Assembly (NCBI RefSeq): GCF_002043005.1 | Contig: NZ_CP020331.1 | Coordinates: forward strand, 1 to 64,000 | Length of the DNA: 64,000 bases | DNA from: Martelella mediterranea DSM 17316 | GTDB lineage: Bacteria; Pseudomonadota; Alphaproteobacteria; Rhizobiales; Rhizobiaceae | Reading direction: 5' to 3' | Part shown: positions 18,054-26,948 of the stretch, in pieces | How the letters are laid out: every line of letters starts with the position of its first letter | How positions within the stretch are numbered: the stretch's first letter is position 1 | The notes under the pieces: model-generated | Seen by the model: the letters and a program-made list of their open reading frames with translations, nothing else | What the model was told of the DNA's origin: nothing | Database searches by the model: none | Translations under genes and position numbers: made by a program

Positions 18054-21000
18054 TCAGCGGTTTCCCGCGGACGGCGTCGCGGCAGCGATTGGACCGGGCG
18101 AGCGGTCGCGCCGGTTGCCGGCCGCCTCCATGGCATCCGCCTTATCCTTTTGCTCCATAACCTGTGCAATGCGGCGCGCGATCGCTTCGATGCAGGGTTG
18201 GCGCATGATCGAATAGTGATCGCCGTCGAGGCCGACGATTTCCATTTGCGGCATCAGTTCGCGCCATTCCCGACAGACGCGGTCGAAGCCCTTTTGAAGG
18301 CGAGCGGCAAACAGCAGGGCGGGAGCGCTGGAATGCGACGGGCGGTGGCGCTCCAGGGCTGTGCTCCCGGCCTCGAAGACGCGGTAGACGGTCTCGAGCC
18401 GGGCTGCCTCGGAGGCGACCCCGGCCTCCTCCAGCCGGTCCGATAGAACAGCGATACGGTCGCTGAGCGGAAAGGCGATCTCGCTTTCGTTCCACCGGTG
18501 CGGGCTCAGACCGGCGATCGCCTCGATATCGGCGGCGAAATGGAGAAAGCGCTTCCGATCGCAGACTGGCGCAGTGTCCGGGACGACGCTGTCGATCATG
18601 GCCAAAAGGCCGGGCGACCCGTCGAGGCGGCGCGCCATCTCCTGCACGACCAGTCCGCCGAGCGACCAGCCGGCCAGATGAAAGCGACCATCGGGCCGGA
18701 TCTCTCTGATCTCATCGAGATAGCGTTCGGCCATGGCAGCGATCGAGGAGAGCGGCGTTTCTTCTCTGGAAGTGAGCCCTGGTGCACGCACGCCGTAGAT
18801 CGCTCGCTCGTCCGTCAGAGATTGCGCCAGCAGGGCATAGCACATCACATTGCCGCCGATCGGGTGGATGCAGAACAGCGGCGCGATAGCATCATTCCCC
18901 TTGCGGATCGGAACGATCAGCGCGTCGTCCGCGGTGGCGCCGTCGCCGTTCGCGATCGCGTCGGCGAGCGATGCAATGGTCGGGTGGCTCATGAGCATCG
19001 CGAACGAAACGGTCGTGCCGCACCGCTTTTCCAGCCGCGCCATCAGGCGCATCCCGGCAAACGAGGAGCCGCCGAGCGCGAAGAAATTGTCGTCCCTGCC
19101 GATCGGTCCGGCAATCGCCAGCAGGTCCTGCCACAGGGCGGCAATTTCGGTCTCGAGCCCCGCGTGCGGGGCCGCGTATGGGCGCGTGTTGCGGACGGTC
19201 GCGGCGAAATCGGGCGCGGGCAGGGCGGTTCGAATGACCTTGCCGTTGTCGCTCAGCGGCAGCCTGTCGAGGATCATAAAAAATGCGGGGACCATATAGG
19301 CCGGCAAGGTCGCGCGCAGTCTTTCCCTCAGGGCTTTGATGTCGGGCGTTGCGCTGCGGGCCACGATATAGGCCACGAGGTGGCGGGTTCCGGTACTGTC
19401 GCTGGCAGCCGAGACGATCGCGCCTGCAACCTCCGGCATGGCAAGCAGGGCGGCCTCGACCTCTGCGCATTCCACGCGATAGCCCTGGATCTTGACCTGG
19501 AAATCCGTCCTGCCGAGAAACTCGATTTCGCCATCGGCGAGATAGCGGCCCATGTCGCCGGTGCGGTAGAGGCGTTCCCCGGTTCTTGGATGGATAATAA
19601 AATTCGCTGCGGTTTTTTCCGGATCCTGCCAGTAGCCGAGCGCCACGCCGATGCCGCCTATGTAGAGATCGCCGGAAACCCAGGGTGGGCAGAGCCGCAG
19701 CTCCTTGTCCAGCACATGAATCGACTGGTGGTCCATGGCATGGCCATAGGGGATCGACCGCCATTCCGGGTCCATGTCTTCGATCGGGTAGAGCACCGAC
19801 CAGATGGATGCTTCCGTCGCCCCGCCAAGGCTGCAGATGTCCGCGGCGGGCGCGGCGATCCGGATCTGCGGGGGCAGTGAAAGCGGAATCCAGTCGCCGC
19901 TCAGCATGACGAGCCGCAACGAGGAAAGGACCGGTTCGCGGGCGTCCTCGGCGGCCAGCTGCATCAGGGCGGGAACGGAATTCCAGATCGTCACGGCGTG
20001 GTCGCGCACGAGCTTTTGCCAGTGCGCCGGGTCGCGGGTGCCGTCCCGATCGGGCATGACGATCGTCGCCCCGGCCGCAAGCGTGCCGAAGATGTCGTAA
20101 ACGGAAAGATCGAAGCTGAGCGAGGAGAGGGCCAGCACCCGGTCGCTTGCCTTCAGTGCGAAGCGATCGTTGAGATCGACGATCGTGTTCCAGGCGCCGC
20201 GATGGTCGATCATGACGCCCTTCGGTATGCCGGTGGAGCCGGATGTGAAGATGACATAGGCGAGGTCCGTCGTCTTGCAGGCCGTCGTTGTTTGGACCGG
20301 GGCTGCTTCGGCAGGCTCATCGAGCCCGTCGACAGGGATTGTCTGAAGGGCCTCCGGCCAGGACAGGCGGGCCTCCAGTTCCTTGCGGGTGAGGGCGATC
20401 CGGGCGCCGCTACTCTTCATGAGAAGCGCGCGCCTTTCATCGGGCAGGTCGGGATCGACCGGCACATAGGCGGCGCCGGCATAAAGAATGCCCAGCACGG
20501 CCGCGACCTGTTCCCACCCCTTGTCGAGCACCACGGCAACAAGCGTCCCCGGCGCGGTTCGACTGTCACTCAGTGCACGGGCGACCGCCAGCGCGCGGCC
20601 GCGTAACCTCGCGTAGCTGATGCTGCCTGTCGACGAGATGATTGCGGTCCTCTCGGGATGGGAAACGGCCTGATGCTCGAACATCGCTTCCAGACGTTGT
20701 GGCTCCAGGGCGGGTGGTGCCGCCGGCGCGGGGTCGGGGCGGGTCCTGGCCAGGGGATCGTCCTGGTCCCAGAGCGCCTCATCTTCAGCAAGAGCCGTCA
20801 TCAGTGCGAGATGGGCTTCGCTTAGTTTTTCGACAAAGCCGGTGGGGAAGATTTCCGCCGCATAGTCCCAATTGAAGATCGCTGAACCGTCGGGACCGAA
20901 ATGGAGCTGATGGTCCAGATGGACCTGCGGCACCTGCAGGCGCGACACCTGGTGGCGGATTGCGGCGGGTGCCGGTTCGGTTGCGGAAGGGCGGGGGGCG

Positions 21001-22088
21001 CTGACAGCCGTGAACGTGACGGGAACGCCGATGGTTGCCCCCGCGCCGGATCGCTGCTGCAGCGCCCGGGTTATGTCGAGGCCGCTGACTTCCATATGTT
21101 CGACATCGCGCAGGAATTGCGACTGGAGCGCCCGCGCCCGGCCGCCGAAGCCCGTGTCGGCGGACCGATCCACTTCAAGCAGGATCGTCGTGCCGAAATT
21201 GCCGATCGTGCGCTCGGCATCGGGAAGATACTGGAACCGGCCGGAATGCAGCAGGGTGATCGCGAAATCCTCGCTTCCCGAGGCGCGCGCAAGCACTTCG
21301 GAATAGGCCGCGCAGGCGAGCAGGCTTGGCGTAAGCCGCCGGGCCGCGCAGATGCGCATCAGCTTTTGCCACTTAGCCTTCGGAAGGGTGCGGGCGATAT
21401 GGCGGAATGTCGGCCGTGCACCCGGCTGAAGCCGAGGGCTCAGTGGCAAAGCGGGCGGGCCGGGGAAGGTTTGAAGGCGCTGATGCCAGTAGGACCATGC
21501 GCGTTCCCGGCGCGCGCCGGCGCGTCGTTCGCGCTGATCTTCGACATAGGCGGGAAAGCGCAGCGCGATCTCCGGCAGGTCCGTCTCGGGTTCACGGATC
21601 AGCGCGGTCAGTTCCTGCAGCAGGATGTGAAAGCTCCACCCGTCCATCATCCACAGCGCGAATGAAATATGCAGGCGCAGGCCGGCGTCGTCGCGGGTGG
21701 CGCGGATATCGAATTGCGGCCAGCGGTCCGGCGGCAGATCGCGCGCCTGCATCGCCGCGCGAAGTTCGCTGCGGCGCGCTTCGGCCTGTTGGGCGCCAAG
21801 GCCGCGCAGATCGATGCATTCGGGCCGATAGAAGGGTACGCTCGCCAGGATGCGCTGTTCGCCATTGTCGCAGATGACCGCGCGCAGCATTTCATGGCGC
21901 CTGATCAGGGCGTTGAGCGCAGTTTCGAGGGTCTGTGGGTCGTCGCCGGGCAGGTCTGCTTCGCCGCAATAGCGCGCTGGTACGCTTAGTTCGAGCGAGC
22001 CGGATTGCCCGACCCAGTAGGCCTGCTGAATGCCCTCAAGCAGAAACTGCGCATCGACCCGTTCCCTCATGTTTTCGCGCTGGCCCAT
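18054..22088 (-). CDS. NRPS, Cy-A(Cys)-T-TE
   Basis: A single-module, 1344-residue peptide synthetase. Residues about 10-440 form a heterocyclisation-type condensation domain, shown by LQVPQVHLDHQ and PVTFTAV, but the DxxxxDxxS motif reads AxxxxDxxS (in SFALWMMDGWSF). Residues about 455-950 are an adenylation domain (FTSGSTGIPKGV, YRTGDMGRY, NGKVIR); its specificity residues read DLYNMSLIWK, the code of cysteine-activating modules such as yersiniabactin HMWP2. A carrier domain (FALGGSSFAG, about 1020) and a type I thioesterase (GWSLGG about 1155, DGDHYSIM near the end) follow. It likely accepts an acyl chain, adds L-Cys, possibly cyclises it to a thiazoline, and releases the product. An operator-like site lies 66 bases upstream. 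Confidence 0.95.
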   Translation of the reverse strand: MGQRENMRERVDAQFLLEGIQQAYWVGQSGSLELSVPARYCGEADLPGDDPQTLETALNALIRRHEMLRAVICDNGEQRILASVPFYRPECIDLRGLGAQQAEARRSELRAAMQARDLPPDRWPQFDIRATRDDAGLRLHISFALWMMDGWSFHILLQELTALIREPETDLPEIALRFPAYVEDQRERRAGARRERAWSYWHQRLQTFPGPPALPLSPRLQPGARPTFRHIARTLPKAKWQKLMRICAARRLTPSLLACAAYSEVLARASGSEDFAITLLHSGRFQYLPDAERTIGNFGTTILLEVDRSADTGFGGRARALQSQFLRDVEHMEVSGLDITRALQQRSGAGATIGVPVTFTAVSAPRPSATEPAPAAIRHQVSRLQVPQVHLDHQLHFGPDGSAIFNWDYAAEIFPTGFVEKLSEAHLALMTALAEDEALWDQDDPLARTRPDPAPAAPPALEPQRLEAMFEHQAVSHPERTAIISSTGSISYARLRGRALAVARALSDSRTAPGTLVAVVLDKGWEQVAAVLGILYAGAAYVPVDPDLPDERRALLMKSSGARIALTRKELEARLSWPEALQTIPVDGLDEPAEAAPVQTTTACKTTDLAYVIFTSGSTGIPKGVMIDHRGAWNTIVDLNDRFALKASDRVLALSSLSFDLSVYDIFGTLAAGATIVMPDRDGTRDPAHWQKLVRDHAVTIWNSVPALMQLAAEDAREPVLSSLRLVMLSGDWIPLSLPPQIRIAAPAADICSLGGATEASIWSVLYPIEDMDPEWRSIPYGHAMDHQSIHVLDKELRLCPPWVSGDLYIGGIGVALGYWQDPEKTAANFIIHPRTGERLYRTGDMGRYLADGEIEFLGRTDFQVKIQGYRVECAEVEAALLAMPEVAGAIVSAASDSTGTRHLVAYIVARSATPDIKALRERLRATLPAYMVPAFFMILDRLPLSDNGKVIRTALPAPDFAATVRNTRPYAAPHAGLETEIAALWQDLLAIAGPIGRDDNFFALGGSSFAGMRLMARLEKRCGTTVSFAMLMSHPTIASLADAIANGDGATADDALIVPIRKGNDAIAPLFCIHPIGGNVMCYALLAQSLTDERAIYGVRAPGLTSREETPLSSIAAMAERYLDEIREIRPDGRFHLAGWSLGGLVVQEMARRLDGSPGLLAMIDSVVPDTAPVCDRKRFLHFAADIEAIAGLSPHRWNESEIAFPLSDRIAVLSDRLEEAGVASEAARLETVYRVFEAGSTALERHRPSHSSAPALLFAARLQKGFDRVCREWRELMPQMEIVGLDGDHYSIMRQPCIEAIARRIAQVMEQKDKADAMEAAGNRRDRSPGPIAAATPSAGNR

Positions 22089-22153
22089 GCGTCCTCCCCA
22101 TTTGTGCCTCCGCCCTGGCTTGCCGGATCGGAGTCTAGACTTTCCTTGTATTA

Positions 22154-22167
22154 ATATACTAGTGTAA
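22154..22167. promoter_or_regulatory. GntR-type operator copy (NRPS / flavoprotein 2 divergon)
   Basis: ATATACTAGTGTAA matches the shared palindrome TTAYAYTARTRTAA at 13 of 14 positions. It is centred between the divergent NRPS and flavoprotein 2 genes, 66 and 51 bases from their starts, so one site could control both. Confidence 0.7.
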
Positions 22168-22217
22168 TTTGGCTTTCAAGTTTATGCGAGTTTGCCGTTC
22201 AACGGGAGGATAGGCGG

Positions 22218-23732
22218 ATGAACGACGATATCGGCAATGACGGTTGGAATGCCGGGCCGGCTTCCTCGCGACAGGGTGCGGAGGCCCATGATGCGGCGGT
22301 GCGGACGGCGCTGGCGCTTCGGGGCGGTTTTCCGGATGACTGGGTCGTACCCCGGAAAGACATCGATCACGACGTCGTCATCGTCGGGGGCGGCCAATCG
22401 GGCGTGGCGATCGCCCTTGCGCTCAAGCGGGCGGGGATCACACGCGTGAGCGTCATCGACGCCGCGCGCAGCGGCGAGGAGGGGATTTGGCGCACGACGG
22501 CACGCATGAAATCTCTCCGCTCTCCCAAGCAGCTCCCCGGGCCGGAACTGGATGTGCCTGAAATGAGCTTCCGTGCCTGGTACGCCGCCCGCACCGGCGA
22601 TGAGGCCTATGATGCGCTGCAATCCATACCGCGGCTGGTATGGGCGCAGTATCTCGACTGGTTCAGGATCATCGCCGGCGTGACGGTGCGTTATCAAACG
22701 CGGCTTGATAGGGTCGAAAGCAGCGAAAACGGCCTGCGTCTCGCCTTGTCGGTTGAAGGCGAAGAACGCATCGAGACGTGTCGGAAAGTGGTTCTCGCCA
22801 CCGGCTTTCTGGGCGGCGGTTGCGCCCGCATTCCCGACTGGATCAAAAATGAGCTTCCGCCCGAACGGTATGCCCATGCCGATACCATGGTCGATTTCAC
22901 GGCCCTGAAGGGGCGCAGGCTGGCCGTTTTTGGCGCCGCCTCTTCGGCCTTCGACGCCGCTGCGGTTGCGCTTGAGACCGGCGTCCAATCGGTGCACATG
23001 TTCTGCCGGCAGGATGATCTGGAGCGCTATTCGCGCATGCGGGTTCTCTATTATCCAGGATCGGTCGAGCACTTTCCGCGCCTGCTTGACCGACACCGGT
23101 GGCACATCATGAATGCGCTCTGCTGCCGTGCCCAAGGCCCGGTACCAGAAACGGTGCGCCGCGCCACGCAGTTTCAGAACTTTCATCTTCATCTGGGCGC
23201 TCGCGATGCCCTGCCGGTGTTTGACGGTCGTTCGATCGTGATCGGGGACCTCGCATTCGACTATGTCATCGCGGGCACGGGCTATGGCGTTGATCTCGCC
23301 GCGCGACCGGAACTCGCCAGCGTTTCTGACGGGATTGCCTTGTGGGGGGATCGCTATCAGCCGCCCAAGGAGGAACGGAACGAGGAGCTCGCGCGGTATC
23401 CTTATCTCACACCGGGATTTGGCCTGACGGCGAAAGGGCCGGACCGGCGCGTCGAGGACATTCACCTCTTCAACGCGGCGGCGATGCTGAGTAACGGCCG
23501 CAATCCCGCGGAGATCAGCGGGTTCCGGCATGGGATACCGCAATTGGTGACGGCGATCGGCGCTGATCTTTACACGGCCGACGCCGAAATGCACGTGAAG
23601 CGGGCGTTGACGCCGGTCGAGCCTATCCTGAGCGCAGACGAATACAGGCACAGCATCTGGACCGAGCGCGCTCCGGCGGTCTCGCGGAAAGACCGCGCCA
23701 TCCAGCCCGTCCGGCAAGATGACGCCTGTTAA
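22218..23732 (+). CDS. FAD/NAD(P)-binding oxidoreductase, flavoprotein 2
   Basis: The 504-residue flavoprotein has FAD motif VVIVGGGQSGVAIALAL near residue 55 and a second Rossmann motif LAVFGAASSAFDAAAVAL near residue 235, where the usual GxGxxS is GAASS. The segment TTARMKSLRSPKQLPG, then FRAWYAARTGDEAYDAL, parallels flavoprotein 1 at 14533-16005, so the two are paralogues. It is transcribed divergently from the NRPS from a region with a shared operator, and is followed by a discrete carrier protein gene. It is a likely tailoring oxidase for a carrier-bound intermediate. The reaction is not established. Confidence 0.86.
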   Translation: MNDDIGNDGWNAGPASSRQGAEAHDAAVRTALALRGGFPDDWVVPRKDIDHDVVIVGGGQSGVAIALALKRAGITRVSVIDAARSGEEGIWRTTARMKSLRSPKQLPGPELDVPEMSFRAWYAARTGDEAYDALQSIPRLVWAQYLDWFRIIAGVTVRYQTRLDRVESSENGLRLALSVEGEERIETCRKVVLATGFLGGGCARIPDWIKNELPPERYAHADTMVDFTALKGRRLAVFGAASSAFDAAAVALETGVQSVHMFCRQDDLERYSRMRVLYYPGSVEHFPRLLDRHRWHIMNALCCRAQGPVPETVRRATQFQNFHLHLGARDALPVFDGRSIVIGDLAFDYVIAGTGYGVDLAARPELASVSDGIALWGDRYQPPKEERNEELARYPYLTPGFGLTAKGPDRRVEDIHLFNAAAMLSNGRNPAEISGFRHGIPQLVTAIGADLYTADAEMHVKRALTPVEPILSADEYRHSIWTERAPAVSRKDRAIQPVRQDDAC

Positions 23733-23821
23733 TATCAGAAGTCCGGAAAGGACGCGCTCCGGTTGTTCTCGGACGGGTGAGCCAAGGCTGGATTTTGTTT
23801 TAGATTCAAGAAAGGGAGACT

Positions 23822-24088
23822 ATGATGAGCGAACCAACGGTGATCGACGAAGCCGGCCTTCAGGCGCGGATACGCGACATCGCCGGCGTACTTCTGCGGG
23901 CCGAAACGCCTGCCGCCGAAGACCATTTTCTGGCGCTTGGGGGCGACTCCCTGCTCGCGACGGTCTTTGCCCGCAAGGTCGAGGTCGAATGCGGGCTGCG
24001 CCCGTCGCTTGAGGAGATATTCACGCTGTCCTTTGCCGAAATGGCCGAGGCGCTTGCGGGGCGCCAGGACGGCGCCGCGCGGCCGTAG
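23822..24088 (+). CDS. Discrete acyl/peptidyl carrier protein
   Basis: This 88-residue protein has the phosphopantetheine attachment motif FLALGGDSLLATVFARKVE, with Ser near residue 43. GGDSL with a following aliphatic pattern is typical of NRPS-type carriers. It lies downstream of flavoprotein 2 and presumably holds the substrate that the flavoprotein oxidises, or shuttles an acyl group to the NRPS. AGGGAG precedes two possible starts, ATG at 23822 and at 23825. Confidence 0.93.
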   Translation: MMSEPTVIDEAGLQARIRDIAGVLLRAETPAAEDHFLALGGDSLLATVFARKVEVECGLRPSLEEIFTLSFAEMAEALAGRQDGAARP

Positions 24089-24089
24089 C

Positions 24090-24109
24090 GGCCCGGCAGC
24101 AGCCGGGCC
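24090..24109. terminator. Hairpin between convergent carrier-protein and hydrolase genes
   Basis: GGCCCGGC and GCCGGGCC form a perfect 8-bp stem with the loop AGCA just after the carrier-protein stop. It has no T tract on either strand, so its role as a bidirectional terminator is likely but unproven. Confidence 0.45.
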
Positions 24110-24129
24110 TCAGTAACTGGCGGCCTTTA

Positions 24130-24969
24130 TCAGGTGTCGGCGCGTACCTGCTGGCGCTGGCCGCCGAGGCCCTCGATGCCGAGTTCGACCGTGTCGCCGG
24201 CTTTCAGATAGCGCGGCGGCTTCAGTCCCTGACCCACGCCGGGCGGAGTGCCGGTCGAAATGATGTCGCCCGGGTGCAGCGTCATGAAGTCGGACAGATA
24301 GCTCACCACATGGGCGACGCCGTAGACCATCGTGGCCGACGAGCCATCCTGCATCGTCTCGCCATTGACCTTCAGCCACATCTTCAGGTTCTGCGGGTCG
24401 GCAATCTCGTCGCGCGTGACCAGCCAGGGACCGACAGGGCCGAACGTGTCGCAGGACTTGCCCTTGGTCCACTGACCGGACCGCCGGGTCTGGAAGTCGC
24501 GCTCGGAGACGTCGTTGATCACGCAGTAGCCGGCAACGTGTTCGAGCGCCTCATCGCGGGAGACGTGCTTGGCGCACTTGCCGATGACGACGCCGAGTTC
24601 GACCTCCCAATCCGTCGCGGTGGAGTTGCGCGGGATGACGATGTCATCATTGGGCCCGACGATCGCCGATGTGGCCTTCATGAAGATCACCGGCTCCGGT
24701 GGTACCTCCATGCCGGATTCGGCGGCGTGGTCGGCGAAATTCAGCCCGATACAGATGAATTTGCCGGTGCCCGAAACACAGGGGCCGAGGCGTGATGCTG
24801 CCTCCGCCATGGGCAGCGCCTCGGGATCGAGGTCTTTCGTCCATGAAAGGTCTTCAAGCCATTTGCCGGCAATGTCATCGACGATCCCCGAAAGGTCGCG
24901 AATGTTGCCGTCCTTGTCGAGCAGCCCGGGGCGTTCCTCGCCAGCGGGTCCATAACGCAGCAGTTTCAA
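24130..24969 (-). CDS. Fumarylacetoacetate-hydrolase-fold enzyme, probable 2,4-diketo-3-deoxy-L-fuconate hydrolase
   Basis: The 279-residue FAH-fold protein shows the family core GKFICIGLNFADHAAE, EVELGVVIGK with the metal-binding acidic residues, YCVINDVSERDFQ and GDIISTGTPPGVG. Members of this length are ureidoglycolate-lyase-like hydrolases and the last enzyme of L-fucose oxidation, which splits 2,4-diketo-3-deoxy-L-fuconate to pyruvate and L-lactate. The start is TTG at 24969 with GCGGAG eight bases upstream. It follows the SDR gene after 17 bases in one operon. The substrate is inferred from the neighbours. Confidence 0.82.
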   Translation of the reverse strand: MKLLRYGPAGEERPGLLDKDGNIRDLSGIVDDIAGKWLEDLSWTKDLDPEALPMAEAASRLGPCVSGTGKFICIGLNFADHAAESGMEVPPEPVIFMKATSAIVGPNDDIVIPRNSTATDWEVELGVVIGKCAKHVSRDEALEHVAGYCVINDVSERDFQTRRSGQWTKGKSCDTFGPVGPWLVTRDEIADPQNLKMWLKVNGETMQDGSSATMVYGVAHVVSYLSDFMTLHPGDIISTGTPPGVGQGLKPPRYLKAGDTVELGIEGLGGQRQQVRADT

Positions 24970-24986
24970 TAGAGTATCTCCGCAAA

Positions 24987-25733
24987 TCAGTAGGTGGTTC
25001 GACCGCCGGAAAGATCGAAGGCGGCGGCAGTGGTGAAGCTGTTTTCGCGCGAAACCAGCCATGCGACCATCGCTGCGGCCTCGTCGACCTCCAATAGGCG
25101 GCCACGGGGGATGCGCGAGCGCATATATTCGATGTGCTCTTCGGTGAGCTGTTCGAGAATGCGGGTCTGTGCCGTCGCCGGCGTGATGCAGTTGACCGCA
25201 ATATCGTATTGCGCAAGCTCCTTGCCGAGCGACTTCGTCATCCCCATTACCGCGGCTTTCGAGGCGGAATAGGCGGCAGCGTTGGGGTTGCCTTCCTTGC
25301 CAGCGACGGAGGCGATATTGACGATCCGCCCGTAATTGCGTGCCTTCATGCCCGGTACCACCGCGCGGTTGACGTAGAAGGTGCCGTTGACATTGATGTC
25401 GATGACTTTCTTCCACATCTCGATGTCATAATTGTCGAGAGGTGCGGCGGCGCCCGCGATGCCTGCGGAATTGACGAGGATCGATATCTTGCCGCTTGCC
25501 TTCTCAGTGGCGGCAGCAGCGGCTTCCACCGATGACCAGTCCGAAATGTCCGCGATCTGGACGGTTGCCGCCTCGCCTATTTCGGCGCGAGCCTGTTCCA
25601 GCCTGTCTTTATCGATATCCCACAGGGTGACCGTCGCACCGGATGCGACGATGCGTCGGGCCATGGCGAAGCCCAGTCCCTGGGCGCCTCCGGTAACGAC
25701 GGCGTGTTCGCCTTCAAGGTCGATCTTGTTCAT
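24987..25733 (-). CDS. SDR oxidoreductase, probable 2-keto-3-deoxy-L-fuconate dehydrogenase
   Basis: A classical short-chain dehydrogenase of 248 residues. It has the nucleotide-binding motif TGGAQGLG near residue 15, NSAGIAG near residue 88, the catalytic Ser in NIASVAG and YSASK near residue 153. In the L-fucose oxidative pathway an SDR oxidises 2-keto-3-deoxy-L-fuconate to the diketo acid cleaved by the FAH-fold enzyme encoded next. The promoter region, shared with the aldo/keto reductase, contains a perfect operator copy. The substrate assignment is contextual. Confidence 0.82.
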   Translation of the reverse strand: MNKIDLEGEHAVVTGGAQGLGFAMARRIVASGATVTLWDIDKDRLEQARAEIGEAATVQIADISDWSSVEAAAAATEKASGKISILVNSAGIAGAAAPLDNYDIEMWKKVIDINVNGTFYVNRAVVPGMKARNYGRIVNIASVAGKEGNPNAAAYSASKAAVMGMTKSLGKELAQYDIAVNCITPATAQTRILEQLTEEHIEYMRSRIPRGRLLEVDEAAAMVAWLVSRENSFTTAAAFDLSGGRTTY

Positions 25734-25835
25734 AGGTTCGCTTCCTCCTCATTGTGTGCGCGACCGCCTCGAGACGCCATGTCCCGGCATTTTCCTGCAT
25801 GGCGGATACGCTGATATATCCCTTGAATAGTCTAA

Positions 25836-25849
25836 TTATATTAGTGTAA
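25836..25849. promoter_or_regulatory. GntR-type operator copy (SDR / aldo-keto reductase divergon)
   Basis: TTATATTAGTGTAA matches the shared consensus TTAYAYTARTRTAA at all 14 positions. It lies 52 bases before the aldo/keto reductase start and 102 bases before the SDR start on the other strand. Confidence 0.75.
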
Positions 25850-25901
25850 CAGTTTGGGCAAGGCCTGGTTTCACCGGGCGAATTTCGCAAGGGAGGCGGC
25901 T

Positions 25902-26927
25902 TTGAAGGCGACTGACGAACGGAAGGTGAGACGGACGGATCTTAACGTGACCAGGCTCGGCATGGGGTGCGCCTCGCTCGGCGGGCTGTTCGCCCCGGTG
26001 GATGCGCCGACATGTCTTGCGACGCTGCAGGCCGCCTGGGACTGCGGCATTCGTTATTTCGATGCCGCTCCGATGTACGGGCTCGGCCGGGCGGAACATA
26101 TGCTCGGCTATTTCCTGCGCGAGCAAGTCGGCGCGCGCTCGAGCATCGTCAGCACCAAGGTTGGGCGCCTGATGGCGCGGGACCGCCCTGGCCGGGAACT
26201 GCCGCCCGAGGCCGACAAGAACCCCCTCGATCCGGGCTGGCGGAATGGGCTGCCCCTTCGGGAAGTGTTCGACTATTCCTATGACGGCCTGATGCGCAGT
26301 TTCGACGACAGCCTCCAGCGCATGGGGCGAGCGGACGTTGATATCCTTTACGTGCACGATATCGGCAAGCTGACCCATGCCGAGCTTGCGGAGCATCACT
26401 GGAACGCATTGACCAAGGGCGGCGGCTTCCGTGCATTGTCCGATCTGCGTGACGCCGGCATCATCAAGGGCTTCGGTCTCGGCGTCAACGAGGCCGAGGT
26501 CGTGATGGCGGCCATGGATGAGGCGGAGCTGGATTGCACCCTGCTTGCAGGTCGCCATACCCTGCTCGACCAGAGCGCCGATGCTCTGCTCGAACGCGCC
26601 GCCCGCGAGAATATGGCAATCGTCATCGGCGGCGTATTCAACTCGGGCATTCTCGCCTCGGCAGCCGGCGGCAATCTCAAATTCGATTATCAGGATGCGC
26701 CCGAGGCGATCGTCAGAAAGGTCGGCGAGTTGCGGGCGGTGTGCGGCGAGTTCGACGTGCCGCTTGCCGCCGCGGCCATTCAGTATCCGTTCCGCCACGA
26801 AGCCGTCACCTCGGTGCTGATCGGCGCCAAGCACCCCGACAGGGTGAAGCAGAATGTCGACTGGTTCGAGATGACATTGCCGGAGGAGCTGTGGCAGACG
26901 CTCGCGGCGCGCGGATTGGCAGGGTAG
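25902..26927 (+). CDS. Aldo/keto reductase, probable L-fucose (D-threo-aldose) 1-dehydrogenase
   Basis: The 341-residue AKR has the catalytic tetrad region YFDAAPMYGLGRAEHMLG, Lys in SIVSTKVG and His in ILYVHDIGK. It resembles bacterial L-fucose / D-threo-aldose 1-dehydrogenases, which oxidise the free sugar to the lactone. The start is TTG at 25902, five bases after GGGAGG; an earlier in-frame TTG at 25854 would read through the promoter. It would perform the first oxidative step of the pathway encoded around it. Confidence 0.84.
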   Translation: MKATDERKVRRTDLNVTRLGMGCASLGGLFAPVDAPTCLATLQAAWDCGIRYFDAAPMYGLGRAEHMLGYFLREQVGARSSIVSTKVGRLMARDRPGRELPPEADKNPLDPGWRNGLPLREVFDYSYDGLMRSFDDSLQRMGRADVDILYVHDIGKLTHAELAEHHWNALTKGGGFRALSDLRDAGIIKGFGLGVNEAEVVMAAMDEAELDCTLLAGRHTLLDQSADALLERAARENMAIVIGGVFNSGILASAAGGNLKFDYQDAPEAIVRKVGELRAVCGEFDVPLAAAAIQYPFRHEAVTSVLIGAKHPDRVKQNVDWFEMTLPEELWQTLAARGLAG

Positions 26928-26948
26928 GGGCGGCTGAGGCGCCCCTAC
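26924..26948. terminator. Bidirectional hairpin overlapping two stop codons
   Basis: GTAGGGGC (26924-26931) pairs with GCCCCTAC (26941-26948). The stem contains the stop codons of both convergent genes (aldo/keto reductase and UxaA-type dehydratase). It lacks clear T tracts but is well placed to end both transcripts. Confidence 0.5.

Noticed and set aside
18498..19880. Open 460-codon frame on the plus strand inside the NRPS
   Set aside because: It is antisense to conserved adenylation and carrier motifs, has no recognisable domain and looks like a GC-rich shadow frame.
22182..23717. Open 511-codon minus-strand frame opposite flavoprotein 2
   Set aside because: It is almost the same length as the real gene because stop codons are rare in this GC-rich phase; no domain is seen.
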